A stretch of 64,000 nucleotides of DNA from Bradyrhizobium erythrophlei (GTDB lineage: Bacteria; Pseudomonadota; Alphaproteobacteria; Rhizobiales; Xanthobacteraceae): assembly GCF_900129505.1 (NCBI RefSeq), contig NZ_LT670818.1:6109001-6173000 (forward strand), in the 5' to 3' direction. Every line of letters starts with the position of its first letter. The stretch's first letter is position 1. The notes below the pieces were generated by a model. That model saw only the letters and a program-made list of their open reading frames with translations, did no database searches and had not been told where the DNA came from. This document shows, piece by piece, positions 1 through 8,689 of this stretch. The position numbers were made by a program, and so were the translations under genes.

Positions 1-60
1 GCTCGAAGAAGTTAGCGCGCGCGACCAGTTCTCGGCGTCGATCACACGGTCGTAGATCGA

Positions 61-663
61 TTACTGCTCCTTCTTGAACAAATCCTGGAAGATGAGCTGG
101 CCCCAAGTGCGGCCGCGTGCGTGCACCAGCGCGCCACCCTCGTTGAGCTTTCCCAGCTTGACGGGTGCGAACCCGAGTTGTTTGGCCAAGGCCGCCACGG
201 GAGCGATCGCGTCCTCGTCGTCACCAGACAGAAAGACGACCCGGTGCCCGCCCTCGACGATCGGATCGGCAGCCAGGGTGGCCGCAACCAGGTGATTGAA
301 ACCTTTCACGAGCTTGGCGCCGGTGAACGCCTTCGCGACGAAGGCGGAGGACGGGAGGCCGTCCAGCTCTTCAAGGAGAACTCCAAACGCGTTCGTCGCG
401 TCGATGACTGTCTTGCCTTCCCAGCTCGGCAGGGCCTTCGCAACCTCGCGATACTCCCCGAACGGGACCGCCAAGATGATTGTGTCGGCCTCGAGTGCAT
501 CCCGCAGCGACTTGGCGACGATCGTGGGTCCAATCGCCCGAGCCTGCGGCGCCAACGCCTCGGGCGGCCGGCGGCTCGCGACGGCCACCTTGATGTTCTT
601 ACGGGCGAAGGCCCGGGCGAGAGCCTGGCCTACCGCACCGAATCCTACAATCGCATAGCTCAT
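61..663 (-). CDS. F420 reductase-like NADP-binding oxidoreductase
   Basis: A 200-aa single-domain dinucleotide-binding protein of the NADPH-dependent F420 reductase-like family. The N-terminus has the Rossmann glycine-rich turn (IVGFGAVGQALARAF, residues 5-19), followed by an SRRP segment that fits NADP phosphate recognition and by the ATNAF and VKGFNHL motifs typical of the family. In bacteria without F420 these proteins act as NADP-linked oxidoreductases of unknown substrate. It lies 41 bp downstream of the short-chain dehydrogenase at 705-1439 on the same strand, so the two probably form one transcript. The natural product or detoxification substrate cannot be read from the sequence. Confidence 0.85.
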   Translation of the reverse strand: MSYAIVGFGAVGQALARAFARKNIKVAVASRRPPEALAPQARAIGPTIVAKSLRDALEADTIILAVPFGEYREVAKALPSWEGKTVIDATNAFGVLLEELDGLPSSAFVAKAFTGAKLVKGFNHLVAATLAADPIVEGGHRVVFLSGDDEDAIAPVAALAKQLGFAPVKLGKLNEGGALVHARGRTWGQLIFQDLFKKEQ

Positions 664-704
664 AATACTTCTCCCATCCGCGTTGATATTGATTCCCCGG
701 CCCT

Positions 705-1439
705 TCAGATGGCCGAGAAGCCGCCGTCGACAGACAACTCCACTCCATTCACGAAGCTCGAATCGTCTGAAGCAAGGAACAGTGCGACCGCCGCAATTTC
801 CTCAGGACGACCCATCTTTCCCCGCGGGATCAGGGATTCGAACATCCGCTTCGCTTCCTCGGTGAGAACTTGGTCCTGCATCGGTGTGGCGATCGGCCCC
901 GGGCTCAGCACGTTCACCCGGATATTCCTGCCTTTCAGTTCGTTGAGCCAGGTGCGTGCGAATGAGCGCAACGCCGCCTTGCTCGCCGCATACACGCCGT
1001 AACCAGGAAAACCTTTCACCGAAGCAACTGACCCGGTCATGAAGATCGATCCGCCATCGTTGAACAGCGGCAACGCCTTCTGAACCGCAAACAGCGTGCC
1101 GCGCGTATTCAGGCCGAAGGTCGCATCGAAATGTTGCTCGGTAATCTCGCCCAGTGGGACGGCTTCGCCCGTGCCGGCGCTCGCGTACAGGACGTCGATC
1201 CTGCCCTTTTCCCGCTTGACCGTGTCGAACAGGCGGTCGAGGTCGTCGAGATTGGCCGCGTCGCCGCGCACGCCGGTCACGTTCCGGCCAATCAGCTTGA
1301 CGGCCTCGTCGAGCGCCTCCTGCCTCCGGCCCGTGATGAAAACATAGGCGCCTTCTTCAACGAACCGCTTGGCGCTCGCCAGCGCCATACCGCTCGATCC
1401 ACCCGTGATGACTGCAACCTTACCCTCAAGCTTTCCCAT
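705..1439 (-). CDS. Short-chain dehydrogenase/reductase (SDR)
   Basis: A 244-aa classical SDR. It has the TGGSSGM cofactor loop near residues 12-18, an NAG-type position replaced by SAG, a YAASK catalytic motif (Tyr-x-x-x-Lys) preceded by the catalytic Ser in the TGSVAS strand, and the PGPIATP and C-terminal NG-x-x-L-x-VDGG motifs. The frame stays open upstream to 1622, but the ATG ending at 1439 is preceded by AAGGAG at good spacing and starts exactly at the family N-terminus (GKLEGKVAVITGG). It is probably cotranscribed with the oxidoreductase at 61-663 and is divergent from the LysR gene at 1706, the likely regulator. Substrate unknown. Confidence 0.9.
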   Translation of the reverse strand: MGKLEGKVAVITGGSSGMALASAKRFVEEGAYVFITGRRQEALDEAVKLIGRNVTGVRGDAANLDDLDRLFDTVKREKGRIDVLYASAGTGEAVPLGEITEQHFDATFGLNTRGTLFAVQKALPLFNDGGSIFMTGSVASVKGFPGYGVYAASKAALRSFARTWLNELKGRNIRVNVLSPGPIATPMQDQVLTEEAKRMFESLIPRGKMGRPEEIAAVALFLASDDSSFVNGVELSVDGGFSAI

Positions 1440-1705
1440 GACTTCTCCTTTCGTGGTCGGGACAGCATCTGCCCCCGAGAACCTCGACATGGGTCTGCCG
1501 GCGTCAGGCGTTGAGTGCAGAAGCGCGCACATCGGTGGTGCAAAATCGATCCGGCTGGACGACTGACGCCAGCCGCGACGATCGGTGTCCGCCGTTCGGA
1601 ATTGGGCCGCGCTCGTCGACATAGGCTATGATGACCGCCCGTACTGCTGTACGACGCGTTAGATACGGGCTTTGGAAGGCGCACCGCGCGGTGCTAGATT
1701 GCACC

Positions 1706-2602
1706 ATGATCGAGTGGGACGACGTTCGCTACTTTCTTGCCGTCGCGCGTGGGGGCTCGGTCCGAGCCGCCGCCGAGCGCCTCGGGGTGAACCACACCAC
1801 AGTGCTGCGGCGCATTGCCCAACTGGAGGAGCGGCTGGGGGCGCAGATGTTCGAGAAGCTGCCCTCGGGCTACCGCCTGAGGGCTGCGGGCGAGGAGGTC
1901 CTCGAGTTCGCGGAGCAGATGGAGGCGTCGTCGAACCGGCTCGAGACGCGAATCTTCGGGCGCGACCACGGCGTACGCGGACTCCTGCGGGTGACACTGG
2001 CGCCGACCCTCGCGACGCACTTGCTCATGCCCGACTTCGCTGAGTTTGCGCGTCTGCATCCGGACATCGAGATGGAAATCCTGTCGTCCGGCGAGCTGGC
2101 AAATCTGACCAACCGAGAGGCCGACGTGGCGATCCGCGTCGTCTACGACCGCAAAACCCTGCCGCTCAATCTTCACGGCCTGAAGGGACCGGAGCTGTTC
2201 GGCGGCGTCTACATGTCCCGCGATCGACTAGCCGCATGGCGTGCGGGCGCGCCTGATCCCATCCGGTGGATCGTCATAAGCATTCATGGAATTCCGGACT
2301 GGGCCAGCGAGGGTGAGGTTCGCACCACGGGGGTTCCGTTCAGGACCACGGACGGCGAGGCGCAGATCGTTGCAGTACGGCAAGGGCTCGGGATGACGAC
2401 ACTGCCGTGCTTCGTCGGAGATGCCGACCCCCTACTGGTGAGGGTGCCGGGCACCGACCTGCACATGCATGGCACGCTCTGGCTTCTCACGCAGGGGGAG
2501 ACACGCAAGACGAAGCGCGTGCGGCTCTTTACGGAGTTCGTATCCCGCAGGCTCGCCGCGTACGCTCCGCTTCTCGCGGGGCTGTCCATATCGCGCGACT
2601 GA
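1706..2602 (+). CDS. LysR family transcriptional regulator
   Basis: A 298-aa LysR-type regulator with an N-terminal winged HTH (residues about 5-60, with GGSVRAAAERLGVNHTTVLRR) and a periplasmic-binding-protein-like effector domain. The ATG at 1706 begins the canonical start (MIEWDDVRYFLAVARGG); an in-frame ATG at 1628 would add a non-homologous 26 residues. The 266-bp gap to the divergent SDR gene is the usual position for LysR control of a neighbouring oxidoreductase operon, so regulation of 61-1439 is a reasonable inference. The inducer is unknown. Confidence 0.9.
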   Translation: MIEWDDVRYFLAVARGGSVRAAAERLGVNHTTVLRRIAQLEERLGAQMFEKLPSGYRLRAAGEEVLEFAEQMEASSNRLETRIFGRDHGVRGLLRVTLAPTLATHLLMPDFAEFARLHPDIEMEILSSGELANLTNREADVAIRVVYDRKTLPLNLHGLKGPELFGGVYMSRDRLAAWRAGAPDPIRWIVISIHGIPDWASEGEVRTTGVPFRTTDGEAQIVAVRQGLGMTTLPCFVGDADPLLVRVPGTDLHMHGTLWLLTQGETRKTKRVRLFTEFVSRRLAAYAPLLAGLSISRD

Positions 2603-2857
2603 CGCGCGGCAGGTAGCCGGCAACGCTTGCCGTAATCTGGTCGGAAGCCGAACTGCGATCGCTTGAAGCGGCGTCGTTCAATCCGCGAATGTTGCGCCGT
2701 ATCGCAATCGGCGCGAGGGCCACACTACTGACGGCGACGGACTTCACCATCGCTGACGGGGCAAGCTCGAGACGCCGCTTTTGCGGAGAACTCCGAGGAA
2801 AATAGACCAACCGATATCGATAGTCTTTGAAACCGAGCAAATCGCGGATCGCCGAAG

Positions 2858-2916
2858 TTAGCCCATCGGGTGCGCGCAAAGCGCGGCTTGATGACAGCCT
2901 CTGGCGTAATCCGCCA
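2858..2916. repeat. Degenerate intergenic repeat (GGTGG/GTAATCC family)
   Basis: In the 403-bp gap 2603-3005 I see no convincing gene. The stretch 2858-2916 resembles 13927-14062 and 5104-5196: a TTAGCCC..GGG..GCGCGGC.TGATG..AG.CT..GGCGTAATCC pattern. This is a Bradyrhizobium-type extragenic repeat. It forms the left flank of the accessory patch 3006-5017, whose right flank (5104-5196) is another member. Confidence 0.6.
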
Positions 2917-3005
2917 CGATTCATTGGTTTATATCCGTCTTTTGACGTGCTTGAATCATGACGTAAATTAATGTTTGTTGGAGGATGAGCTAAGTCGCTG
3001 ATTAT

Positions 3006-3737
3006 TTGAGGATTGGTGCCCGCTTGAAGCTGGCTGACAGCCTAAGGACGCCTGGATGGACGGCGTTGCTCGCCGGCGCTTTGATCTGGTTCGGCTTCAT
3101 CCTTATCAGGCGCGTGGCTGACCAACTGACCAGCATCATCTGCTTCGCGATCGCATCGCTGATCCTGTTCCACGTCCTGTTCTGGCTTCTGCGCGAGGCG
3201 ACCGACGACAAGGCACTCAAGATCATCGACTACATGTACCTCGGCCTAGCCTTGTGCGGCGTCTTCGGAATCATCGACCTCCAGTCGAAGATCGCCAAGG
3301 ACAGGTACCAGTTCGTCGTCTCCTATTATTTGCCGGACCTGCAGAAGGTGAAACCCTGTAGGAACCCCAAGGGCAAGGAATGCGATTTCGCTACGTCGAT
3401 GTTGAATATCATCACCACACCTGACCCCACGTATTTTGCAACGACCAAGCAGCTCTTCACGATGCTGAAGGGGTGGCAGGACTACAAGCTGAATGATGAA
3501 GACACGACGAAGTTCGTGAGCAAGTTCAGCGAAATGACAGCGGTGCTCGATGAGGACGTAATGCCCTACCTACGTCTCGCCCGATCCGGCGAAAACCAGT
3601 TCATCTGGTACTACATCCTCGCCGCAAGTCTTGCGCTGCGCTTGACCAAGGTGACGGTCGAGCTGTTCAAGTGGCATGTGCCCAAAGAAGATAAGGTAGC
3701 GCCTGAGCCAGCCGCGGAAGCCATCGCAACATCTTGA
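3006..3737 (+). CDS. Membrane protein, unknown function
   Basis: A 243-aa protein with hydrophobic segments near residues 17-35, 43-62 and 73-90 and another near 198-215, separated by a soluble region of about 100 residues with a possible disulfide pair (CRNPKGKEC). The best start is a TTG at 3006; a GGAGG at 2980-2984 lies rather far upstream, so the start is uncertain. The stop is one base from the stop of the convergent HEPN gene at 3739-4314. Family not recognised. Sequence composition is less GC-rich than the surrounding core genes, which suits an acquired patch. Association with the two HEPN-like genes suggests an accessory or defence-like locus, but that is inference. Confidence 0.7.
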   Translation: MRIGARLKLADSLRTPGWTALLAGALIWFGFILIRRVADQLTSIICFAIASLILFHVLFWLLREATDDKALKIIDYMYLGLALCGVFGIIDLQSKIAKDRYQFVVSYYLPDLQKVKPCRNPKGKECDFATSMLNIITTPDPTYFATTKQLFTMLKGWQDYKLNDEDTTKFVSKFSEMTAVLDEDVMPYLRLARSGENQFIWYYILAASLALRLTKVTVELFKWHVPKEDKVAPEPAAEAIATS

Positions 3738-3738
3738 G

Positions 3739-4314
3739 CTAGAAGCTGTCGGGCTTAACTCCGTAGGCGCGCTCCAGCAGGTAGTCTATCAACTCCTGCC
3801 CATCGGTCGCAAAGAGGTCGAAGCCTTCATTCGAAAAGATGTCGTGGTCCTTGTAGGTAACTGCCTTAGTCTCCCGGTAGCTCTTGCGGTTCTCGGGAAA
3901 GAAACTATGAGCGAGCGCGTTTCTGAGCGCGTTTAGCCTATTGAGGGTGTCCCTGATGTTTTTAGGGACAGGCTTGATCTCATGGATAAGGCTCATCTTC
4001 TGTAGCGGGTAAAGGTTATCGAGGACATGGTAGGCGAAAGCTGAAAATTTTTTGGTTCGCCACAGAGCCTTGTATGAAAAGCCTTTACCGGGCTTTTTGA
4101 AGTACACATGGCAGATGACGTTTGAAAGCAGTTCGTCGGCAAGTGTGTACAATGCGACCACGTCTCCGATTATCATCTGTTTCTTGATGATTCTGAGCTT
4201 CGGAGTACGTGCGGCTTCTTCGTACTCTTCGATGTGTCGATAGTCTTGTCCTGCGGACGATGCGATGTGTTCAATTTCGGTGATGAGCTTGCGTTGCAAT
4301 TTGGTCAGTGCCAC
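3739..4314 (-). CDS. HEPN-motif protein (candidate RNase/toxin)
   Basis: A 191-aa mostly helical protein. Residues 131-136 read RNALAH, an exact R-N-x3-H motif, the catalytic signature of many HEPN-domain ribonucleases, placed in a predicted helix (LNALRNALAHSFF). No transmembrane segment or second domain is visible. HEPN proteins serve as toxins, abortive-infection effectors and CRISPR or restriction-associated RNases; which of these applies is not known. It shares strand with 4421-5017, about 106 bp upstream, and is convergent with the membrane protein ending at 3737. The ATG at 4314 has no strong Shine-Dalgarno sequence. Confidence 0.7.
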   Translation of the reverse strand: MALTKLQRKLITEIEHIASSAGQDYRHIEEYEEAARTPKLRIIKKQMIIGDVVALYTLADELLSNVICHVYFKKPGKGFSYKALWRTKKFSAFAYHVLDNLYPLQKMSLIHEIKPVPKNIRDTLNRLNALRNALAHSFFPENRKSYRETKAVTYKDHDIFSNEGFDLFATDGQELIDYLLERAYGVKPDSF

Positions 4315-4420
4315 GGGACTTACCTACATCAATGGTGCGGTGAGCATAATCAGCGGGTGAACAGCGGAAAAGCAGTAGTGAAGAAACGATCGGAGGGTAT
4401 GCCAAGTGACGGCTGCTTCG

Positions 4421-5017
4421 CTAGGCGCTGTCTTGCGCAGATATGCGGCTGCTCTCCAGTGCGTACTCGATGCGTCCGTGCCAAGTGTCGGCTATGGCCG
4501 CGATCTTCTCGTTGTGAGCTTTCACCGTAGGCAGATTGATGGTGGACCATTCTTCAAGGTGCCGATTGCCCTTGATGCTCTCGGGGTATCGAAAGGTCTG
4601 GCCGTTGGTCTGGTCAACCTCGTCGATGCACGTTACGACCTTCTCGAAATAGGCGACATCCTCGTCGGTCGTCTCGATGTTCTTGAGGAGACTCTTTGCC
4701 GCGACCCAGTTTTTCCCGAGCGTATGGCCACCCGACTTGAAACGGTGGCCCGTTCCCTTGGCCTCCGAAAGGTCTTTGATGACGTACTTGAGGTAAAGCT
4801 CCATAGCGTGGCGGAAATTGAAGCAGATCGGGTATACGATAAGGTCGACGTGATTCCCATCATCCCGCACGTGGGCCAGTAGCGTTTTGGTCGCGTCAAA
4901 ATAGCCTTTGGCATAATCGTAAAGGTCGTATGGACCGCCGTTGTTACCGACACAGGCGTTCAACTGGTCAAAGTCGATGTGTTTGAACACGTCGTTCTGT
5001 TTGAAAGGCGGCTTCAT
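4421..5017 (-). CDS. HEPN-like helical protein
   Basis: A 198-aa protein with the FRHAMELYLKYVI helix (residues 68-80) followed by GHTLGKNW (97-104). This RH-x-hELYLK plus GH-x-L-x-x-W layout recurs in HEPN-like and nucleotidyltransferase-partner families (from memory; not searched here). Unlike the neighbour at 3739-4314 it lacks an RN-x3-H motif, so R69-H70 and H98 are the most notable conserved polar positions. It precedes the HEPN gene in the same direction and may be cotranscribed. A role as regulator, antitoxin or second effector is possible. Function unassigned. Confidence 0.65.
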   Translation of the reverse strand: MKPPFKQNDVFKHIDFDQLNACVGNNGGPYDLYDYAKGYFDATKTLLAHVRDDGNHVDLIVYPICFNFRHAMELYLKYVIKDLSEAKGTGHRFKSGGHTLGKNWVAAKSLLKNIETTDEDVAYFEKVVTCIDEVDQTNGQTFRYPESIKGNRHLEEWSTINLPTVKAHNEKIAAIADTWHGRIEYALESSRISAQDSA

Positions 5018-5103
5018 GCTGCGGTGCCGTTGGTTGTGTCCCTGACAAAGGGCTACCTGACGGGACCTTAAGCGTTCGACGTGAAAACGAAAAGCGACAG
5101 CTC

Positions 5104-5196
5104 GTAGGGTGGATTAGCCGCAGGCGTAATCCACCACCTCTTCTGATCAAGTCGTGTTTGCAATGGTGGGTTACGCTTTCGCTAACCCACCCTACG
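5104..5196. repeat. Intergenic inverted repeat (GTAGGGTGG family)
   Basis: A 93-bp extragenic element with complementary ends: it opens GTAGGGTGGATTAGC and closes GCTAACCCACCCTAC. Related to 13927-14062 and weakly to 2858-2916. It can fold into a long hairpin and bounds the accessory patch on its right side. Confidence 0.85.
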
Positions 5197-5308
5197 ATCC
5201 CGGTTATCCGTCACACCGACATGGCGGCGCGCAGTTTATGGCCGACCGCACTTCTGCGTAGCGGCGGCTCATGCTATTCTGAAAAACCTGGGGCGGAGAT
5301 TTTGCAGC

Positions 5309-5839
5309 GTGGCGAAGCTCGTCTTCGGATTGAACCAGTCCCTGGACGGCTATGTCGACCACCAGGAATTCGCGCCTGGTCCAGCGCTGTTTCGTCACTT
5401 CTACGAGCAAGTGCGCGACCTGACCGGCAGTGTCTACGGCCGCTGCATGTACGAGGTCATGCGCTATTGGGACGAAGACCATCCCGAGTGGGATGCGGAG
5501 GAACGCGACTTCGCGGCAGCGTGGCGGAGACAGCCGAAGTGGGTGGTGTCGCGCTCGCTGAAGTCGGTCGGCCCCAACGCCACACTGGTCGGGGATGATT
5601 TCGAGGCGGTGATACGCGGGCTGAAGGCTCAGCTCGTTGGGGAGATCGCCGTTGCCGGACCAGAGCTGGCACGAAGCCTGACTGATCTTGGCCTCATTGA
5701 TGAGTATCGACTCTACTTCCGCCCCATCGTGTTGGGTCGCGGCAAGCCCTTCTTCGCCGGCCCCCGGCCGCCGCTCCGCCTTGTTGCCAGCGATCTCATT
5801 GGCGAGGACGCGATCAGGTTGACGTACGTTCCTGCTTGA
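5309..5839 (+). CDS. Dihydrofolate reductase family protein (RibD C-terminal-like)
   Basis: A 176-aa protein of the DHFR/RibD-C superfamily: N-terminal MAKLVFGLNQSLDGYV matches the first strand and the S-x-DG motif, and the C-terminal region carries the VAGPELARSLTDLGLIDEYRLYFRPIVLGRGKPFF signature with the conserved GRG loop. GTG start at 5309. These proteins are NADPH-binding reductases of unknown substrate, distinct from housekeeping FolA. It stands alone, just downstream of the repeat at 5104-5196. Confidence 0.88.
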   Translation: MAKLVFGLNQSLDGYVDHQEFAPGPALFRHFYEQVRDLTGSVYGRCMYEVMRYWDEDHPEWDAEERDFAAAWRRQPKWVVSRSLKSVGPNATLVGDDFEAVIRGLKAQLVGEIAVAGPELARSLTDLGLIDEYRLYFRPIVLGRGKPFFAGPRPPLRLVASDLIGEDAIRLTYVPA

Positions 5840-5964
5840 TCACGCCACTGTGGCGGCCGGGTTGCAGCCTGGATCGATGATCAGGGCAATCACGGATTCC
5901 ATTATTCGCCCTGCCTCGGGAGGCCGTTATAAATGCAGTCGGTAATTGTTGGACGCGGATGGAG

Positions 5965-6915
5965 CTAGCGCTGCCTCCGCGCAGTTGTTCGGTCACCCCG
6001 AGCGCCGGTGCTCCGGTTTTTGATGTGCTCGATGAATGCGCGCAGTTTCGGCAAGACCTGGCGTTTGCCCGGGTGGTAGAGAAAAACCCCGGGTGTCGTG
6101 ACGGCGAAGCGCGTCAGGAGCGCTTGCAACCGGCCGTCGGCAATCGGCGCTTTGGTGAGCGGCCCAGGCACCAGCGCCAGCCCGACGCCTTGCATCGCCG
6201 CCCCGAGCAGGGTCGGATAGTCATGCGCGATCAGCGGCCCCGAGACGATCGCCTCGATCTCCTTGTTGCCGTCGATGAAGGACCAGGGCGCAATGGCGCC
6301 GTTCGAGCGGCGCAATCGCAAGCAGGCGTGGTGGCGCAATTCTTCGAGCCGCGCCGGGCGGCCGTGGTTCGCGAGATAACCGGGGCTGCCAACGACCACG
6401 AACGGGAACGGCCGCGTCAACGGCACCACGACCATATCAGGCGCTATGAACTGGCCGAGCCTGATACCGGCGTCGAAACGGCCCGCGGCGAGATCGACCA
6501 TCTCGTCGCTTGCGGCGATCTCCAGTTCGATTTCGGGGTGGGCCTGGCAGAACGAGGCGATCACCGGCTCCAGAATCAACGGAACGACCCCGCGTGGAGC
6601 GGCAAGGCGCAACAGGCCGGTGGGACGTTGCCCCAGTTCGCGCGCAGCCTCGCCGGCGGCGACAAGCTCGTCAAAGGCGGCTGCGGTGCGTTCGAGGAAG
6701 CGTTGGCCGGCCTCGGTCAGGCCGACGCTGCGGGTTGTGCGGATGAAGAGCGCTGCGCCGACGCGCGCCTCAAGTGTGCGTATCGTCTGGCTCATGGCCG
6801 ATGCGGTCACGCCAAGTTCCGCCGCCGCTTTGCGGAAATTACGGTGATGGGCAACGCTGAGGAACGCCTCTACGCCGTCGAGCGCGCCCCGCCTGACTGT
6901 GAAGTTTCGCTTCAT
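5965..6915 (-). CDS. LysR family transcriptional regulator
   Basis: A 316-aa LysR regulator. The HTH lies near residues 14-70 (NFRKAAAELGVTASAMSQTIRTLEARVGAALFIRTTRSVGLTEAG), then a substrate-binding domain in the GcvA/DsdC-like LysR branch. The C-terminal 20 residues are basic and probably disordered. It is divergent from the small secreted protein at 7073, with 157 bp between, a typical control region. Target and inducer are unknown. Confidence 0.9.
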   Translation of the reverse strand: MKRNFTVRRGALDGVEAFLSVAHHRNFRKAAAELGVTASAMSQTIRTLEARVGAALFIRTTRSVGLTEAGQRFLERTAAAFDELVAAGEAARELGQRPTGLLRLAAPRGVVPLILEPVIASFCQAHPEIELEIAASDEMVDLAAGRFDAGIRLGQFIAPDMVVVPLTRPFPFVVVGSPGYLANHGRPARLEELRHHACLRLRRSNGAIAPWSFIDGNKEIEAIVSGPLIAHDYPTLLGAAMQGVGLALVPGPLTKAPIADGRLQALLTRFAVTTPGVFLYHPGKRQVLPKLRAFIEHIKNRSTGARGDRTTARRQR

Positions 6916-7072
6916 AGTCTATCGACATTATCGCGGATAGTCGGCGGCGGGAAGCGGTAGTACATCGGGCTCGGAAATCAGGAGCCACAGTGATGTCGAG
7001 CCCCAACGTTCGCGACATCATGAGCTGTCCCAAAGAACAAAGGTGATCGCCGTGATTCGAGAAACGAGACCG

Positions 7073-7474
7073 ATGAGAACAATCCGAAATGCCGTCCTGG
7101 CACTCCCGCTGACTTTGATAGGTGTTACATCCATGGCCCATCCATCCGTTGCCCAAACACAGGCCACCTCGCCCACGGTCACCGGGGTGATGGTCATCCT
7201 CACGGTCAAGGCGGGCGTCACCCGCGAACAGGTTATGGCCGTCATGCCGGGCGAAATCCGGCAGACCGTGCAGCTTTATCTCAATGGGAAGGTTCGTGAA
7301 TGGTACTCGCGTGGCGATGGGCGCGGAGTCGTCTTCTTGCTGGATTCCAGCGATGTCGCCGAGGCGCAGGCGATCATGGAGGGCCTGCCGCTGGCGAAGC
7401 AAAATCTGATGGACCATGAATACATCGCAGTCGGTCCGCTTTTGCCGCTCCGCTTGCTCATCGCCAATCCCTGA
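7073..7474 (+). CDS. Small secreted protein, muconolactone-isomerase-like fold
   Basis: From the ATG at 7073 this is 133 aa with a Sec signal peptide (MRTIRNAVLALPLTLIGVTSMAHPSVAQ, cleavage after AQ). The mature part (VMVILTVKAGVTREQVM..., LLDSSDVAEAQAIMEGLPLA) looks like a dimeric alpha/beta-barrel domain of the YCII/muconolactone-isomerase kind, normally about 90 residues. An alternative in-frame GTG at 7043 would put ten charged residues before the signal peptide, so 7073 is preferred. Function unknown; possibly controlled by the divergent LysR at 5965-6915. Confidence 0.75.
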   Translation: MRTIRNAVLALPLTLIGVTSMAHPSVAQTQATSPTVTGVMVILTVKAGVTREQVMAVMPGEIRQTVQLYLNGKVREWYSRGDGRGVVFLLDSSDVAEAQAIMEGLPLAKQNLMDHEYIAVGPLLPLRLLIANP

Positions 7475-7598
7475 GCGCCCGCGAGCTGAACGCGTGCAAT
7501 GCCCGCTTCCTTACTTCCGCATCTGGCGGGGTTCTCCCTGCGGCCGGAGGATCGGCGAGGCCCGGTGCTGATCGGACATATCACCCAGGGAGGAACGC

Positions 7599-7985
7599 AT
7601 GACGCTCGAACTTAAGCTGCTGGTCTGGTCGATGGCGCTGGCTTTGGTTCAAATGCTCATCGCCCTCCTGGCCGCAATTGCGCAGGTTGGGATTTTGCCG
7701 CTCGTCGGCAACCGCGAAAAACTGCCGGCTTTTGACGGATGGGCAGGTCGCGCGCAGCGAGCGCACCGCAATATGCTGGAAAGCCTGACCATCTTCGCGG
7801 CACTCGTTCTGGTGGCACTGGTTGCGGGAAAGTCCAATGTCGTGACGGCGCTCGGTGCCCAATTGTTCTTCTGGAGCCGCCTGGCCTACGCGCCGGTTTA
7901 CGTCATCGGGATTCCGTGGCTTCGCACCGGCTTGTGGGGCGTTTCGTTCGCAGGGTTATTGCAAATCCTCTCGCAACTTCTGTAG
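7599..7985 (+). CDS. MAPEG family membrane protein
   Basis: A 128-aa integral membrane protein with four predicted helices. The family fingerprint is clear: REKLPAFDGWAGRAQRAHRNMLESLTIFAALVLVA (the RAQRAH-x-N-x-x-E motif of membrane-associated proteins in eicosanoid and glutathione metabolism) and the FFWSRLAYAPVYVIGIPWLRT segment. The start ATG follows a good AGGGAGGAACGC ribosome site. Bacterial members are usually uncharacterised or have glutathione transferase or peroxidase activity. Confidence 0.9.
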   Translation: MTLELKLLVWSMALALVQMLIALLAAIAQVGILPLVGNREKLPAFDGWAGRAQRAHRNMLESLTIFAALVLVALVAGKSNVVTALGAQLFFWSRLAYAPVYVIGIPWLRTGLWGVSFAGLLQILSQLL

Positions 7986-8020
7986 CAACACCAAATGCCG
8001 TCTCGCCTCCGACCAATCGA

Positions 8021-8553
8021 CCCGACGGGCAAATCACTTCTGATTTGCCGAAATCGTGTCAAGCCCGGAAATCGAAAAGAATCAAAAATATTTCGCTTCC
8101 GTCGTCGAGCAAATCACCGGCATGACTCCGGTTGTCTCACCCGAGAGAGGGGCGGGTCGCGATCGTCACGAACGTTGCGGTGAGATGCGGTGGACGCTGA
8201 GGTCACGAAGACGAACGTGGCCAAGGCGGACGGCGAAGTCGTGTGGTCCTGACGCCCCGACGCTGGCGTCAAGTTGCGTGGAAATATCCGCGCGGCGATG
8301 GTGGCAAGAAAGCCGGTCACCAGGGAGAGCGCGCTATAAGCCGTAAAACCATTGCGCAGGGAAGGCCGGATTGCCTCCGCTGGACCTGTATGCTCGTGTG
8401 CGCTTTCTTGTTTCCATTTGCGCACGAGACCGCGGGTGCAGCGCGCACCCGGCTTTCCCTGCGCCCTCTGCCATTAGGAGGCGCAAAATATGGGCATAAC
8501 TCGGGCGTCTCGCGCCGCGGGAACAAGCGCGCACATCTGTCAGCTGTTGAAAA
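8021..8553. repeat. Large intergenic repeat, uninterrupted copy
   Basis: This 533-bp stretch fills most of the 704-bp gap between 7985 and 8690. Its left part (8021-8251) matches 19273-19482 and its right part (8240-8553) matches 38433-38757, including CGTGTGGTCCTG at 8240-8251. It also contains short hairpins (GCAAATCACTTCTGATTTGC and GGGTGCAGCGCGCACCC). No coding potential is convincing. It acts here as the empty-site comparator for the island at 19471-38444. Confidence 0.85.
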
Positions 8554-8689
8554 CTGTGACCGGCGCGATCCCAGGCGACGCATGTCTTGTCCGGCGTTTA
8601 TCGGGCGGGCTATGATGGGACCTCGGAACCGCCGGGAACGACCAGTGGGCGTGATTTCGCAGCCTCGAATATGACCGGAGGGTTGCCAG

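Noticed and set aside
2529..2924. 131-codon minus-strand frame
   Set aside because: Covers the end of the LysR gene and an intergenic repeat; composition does not look coding.
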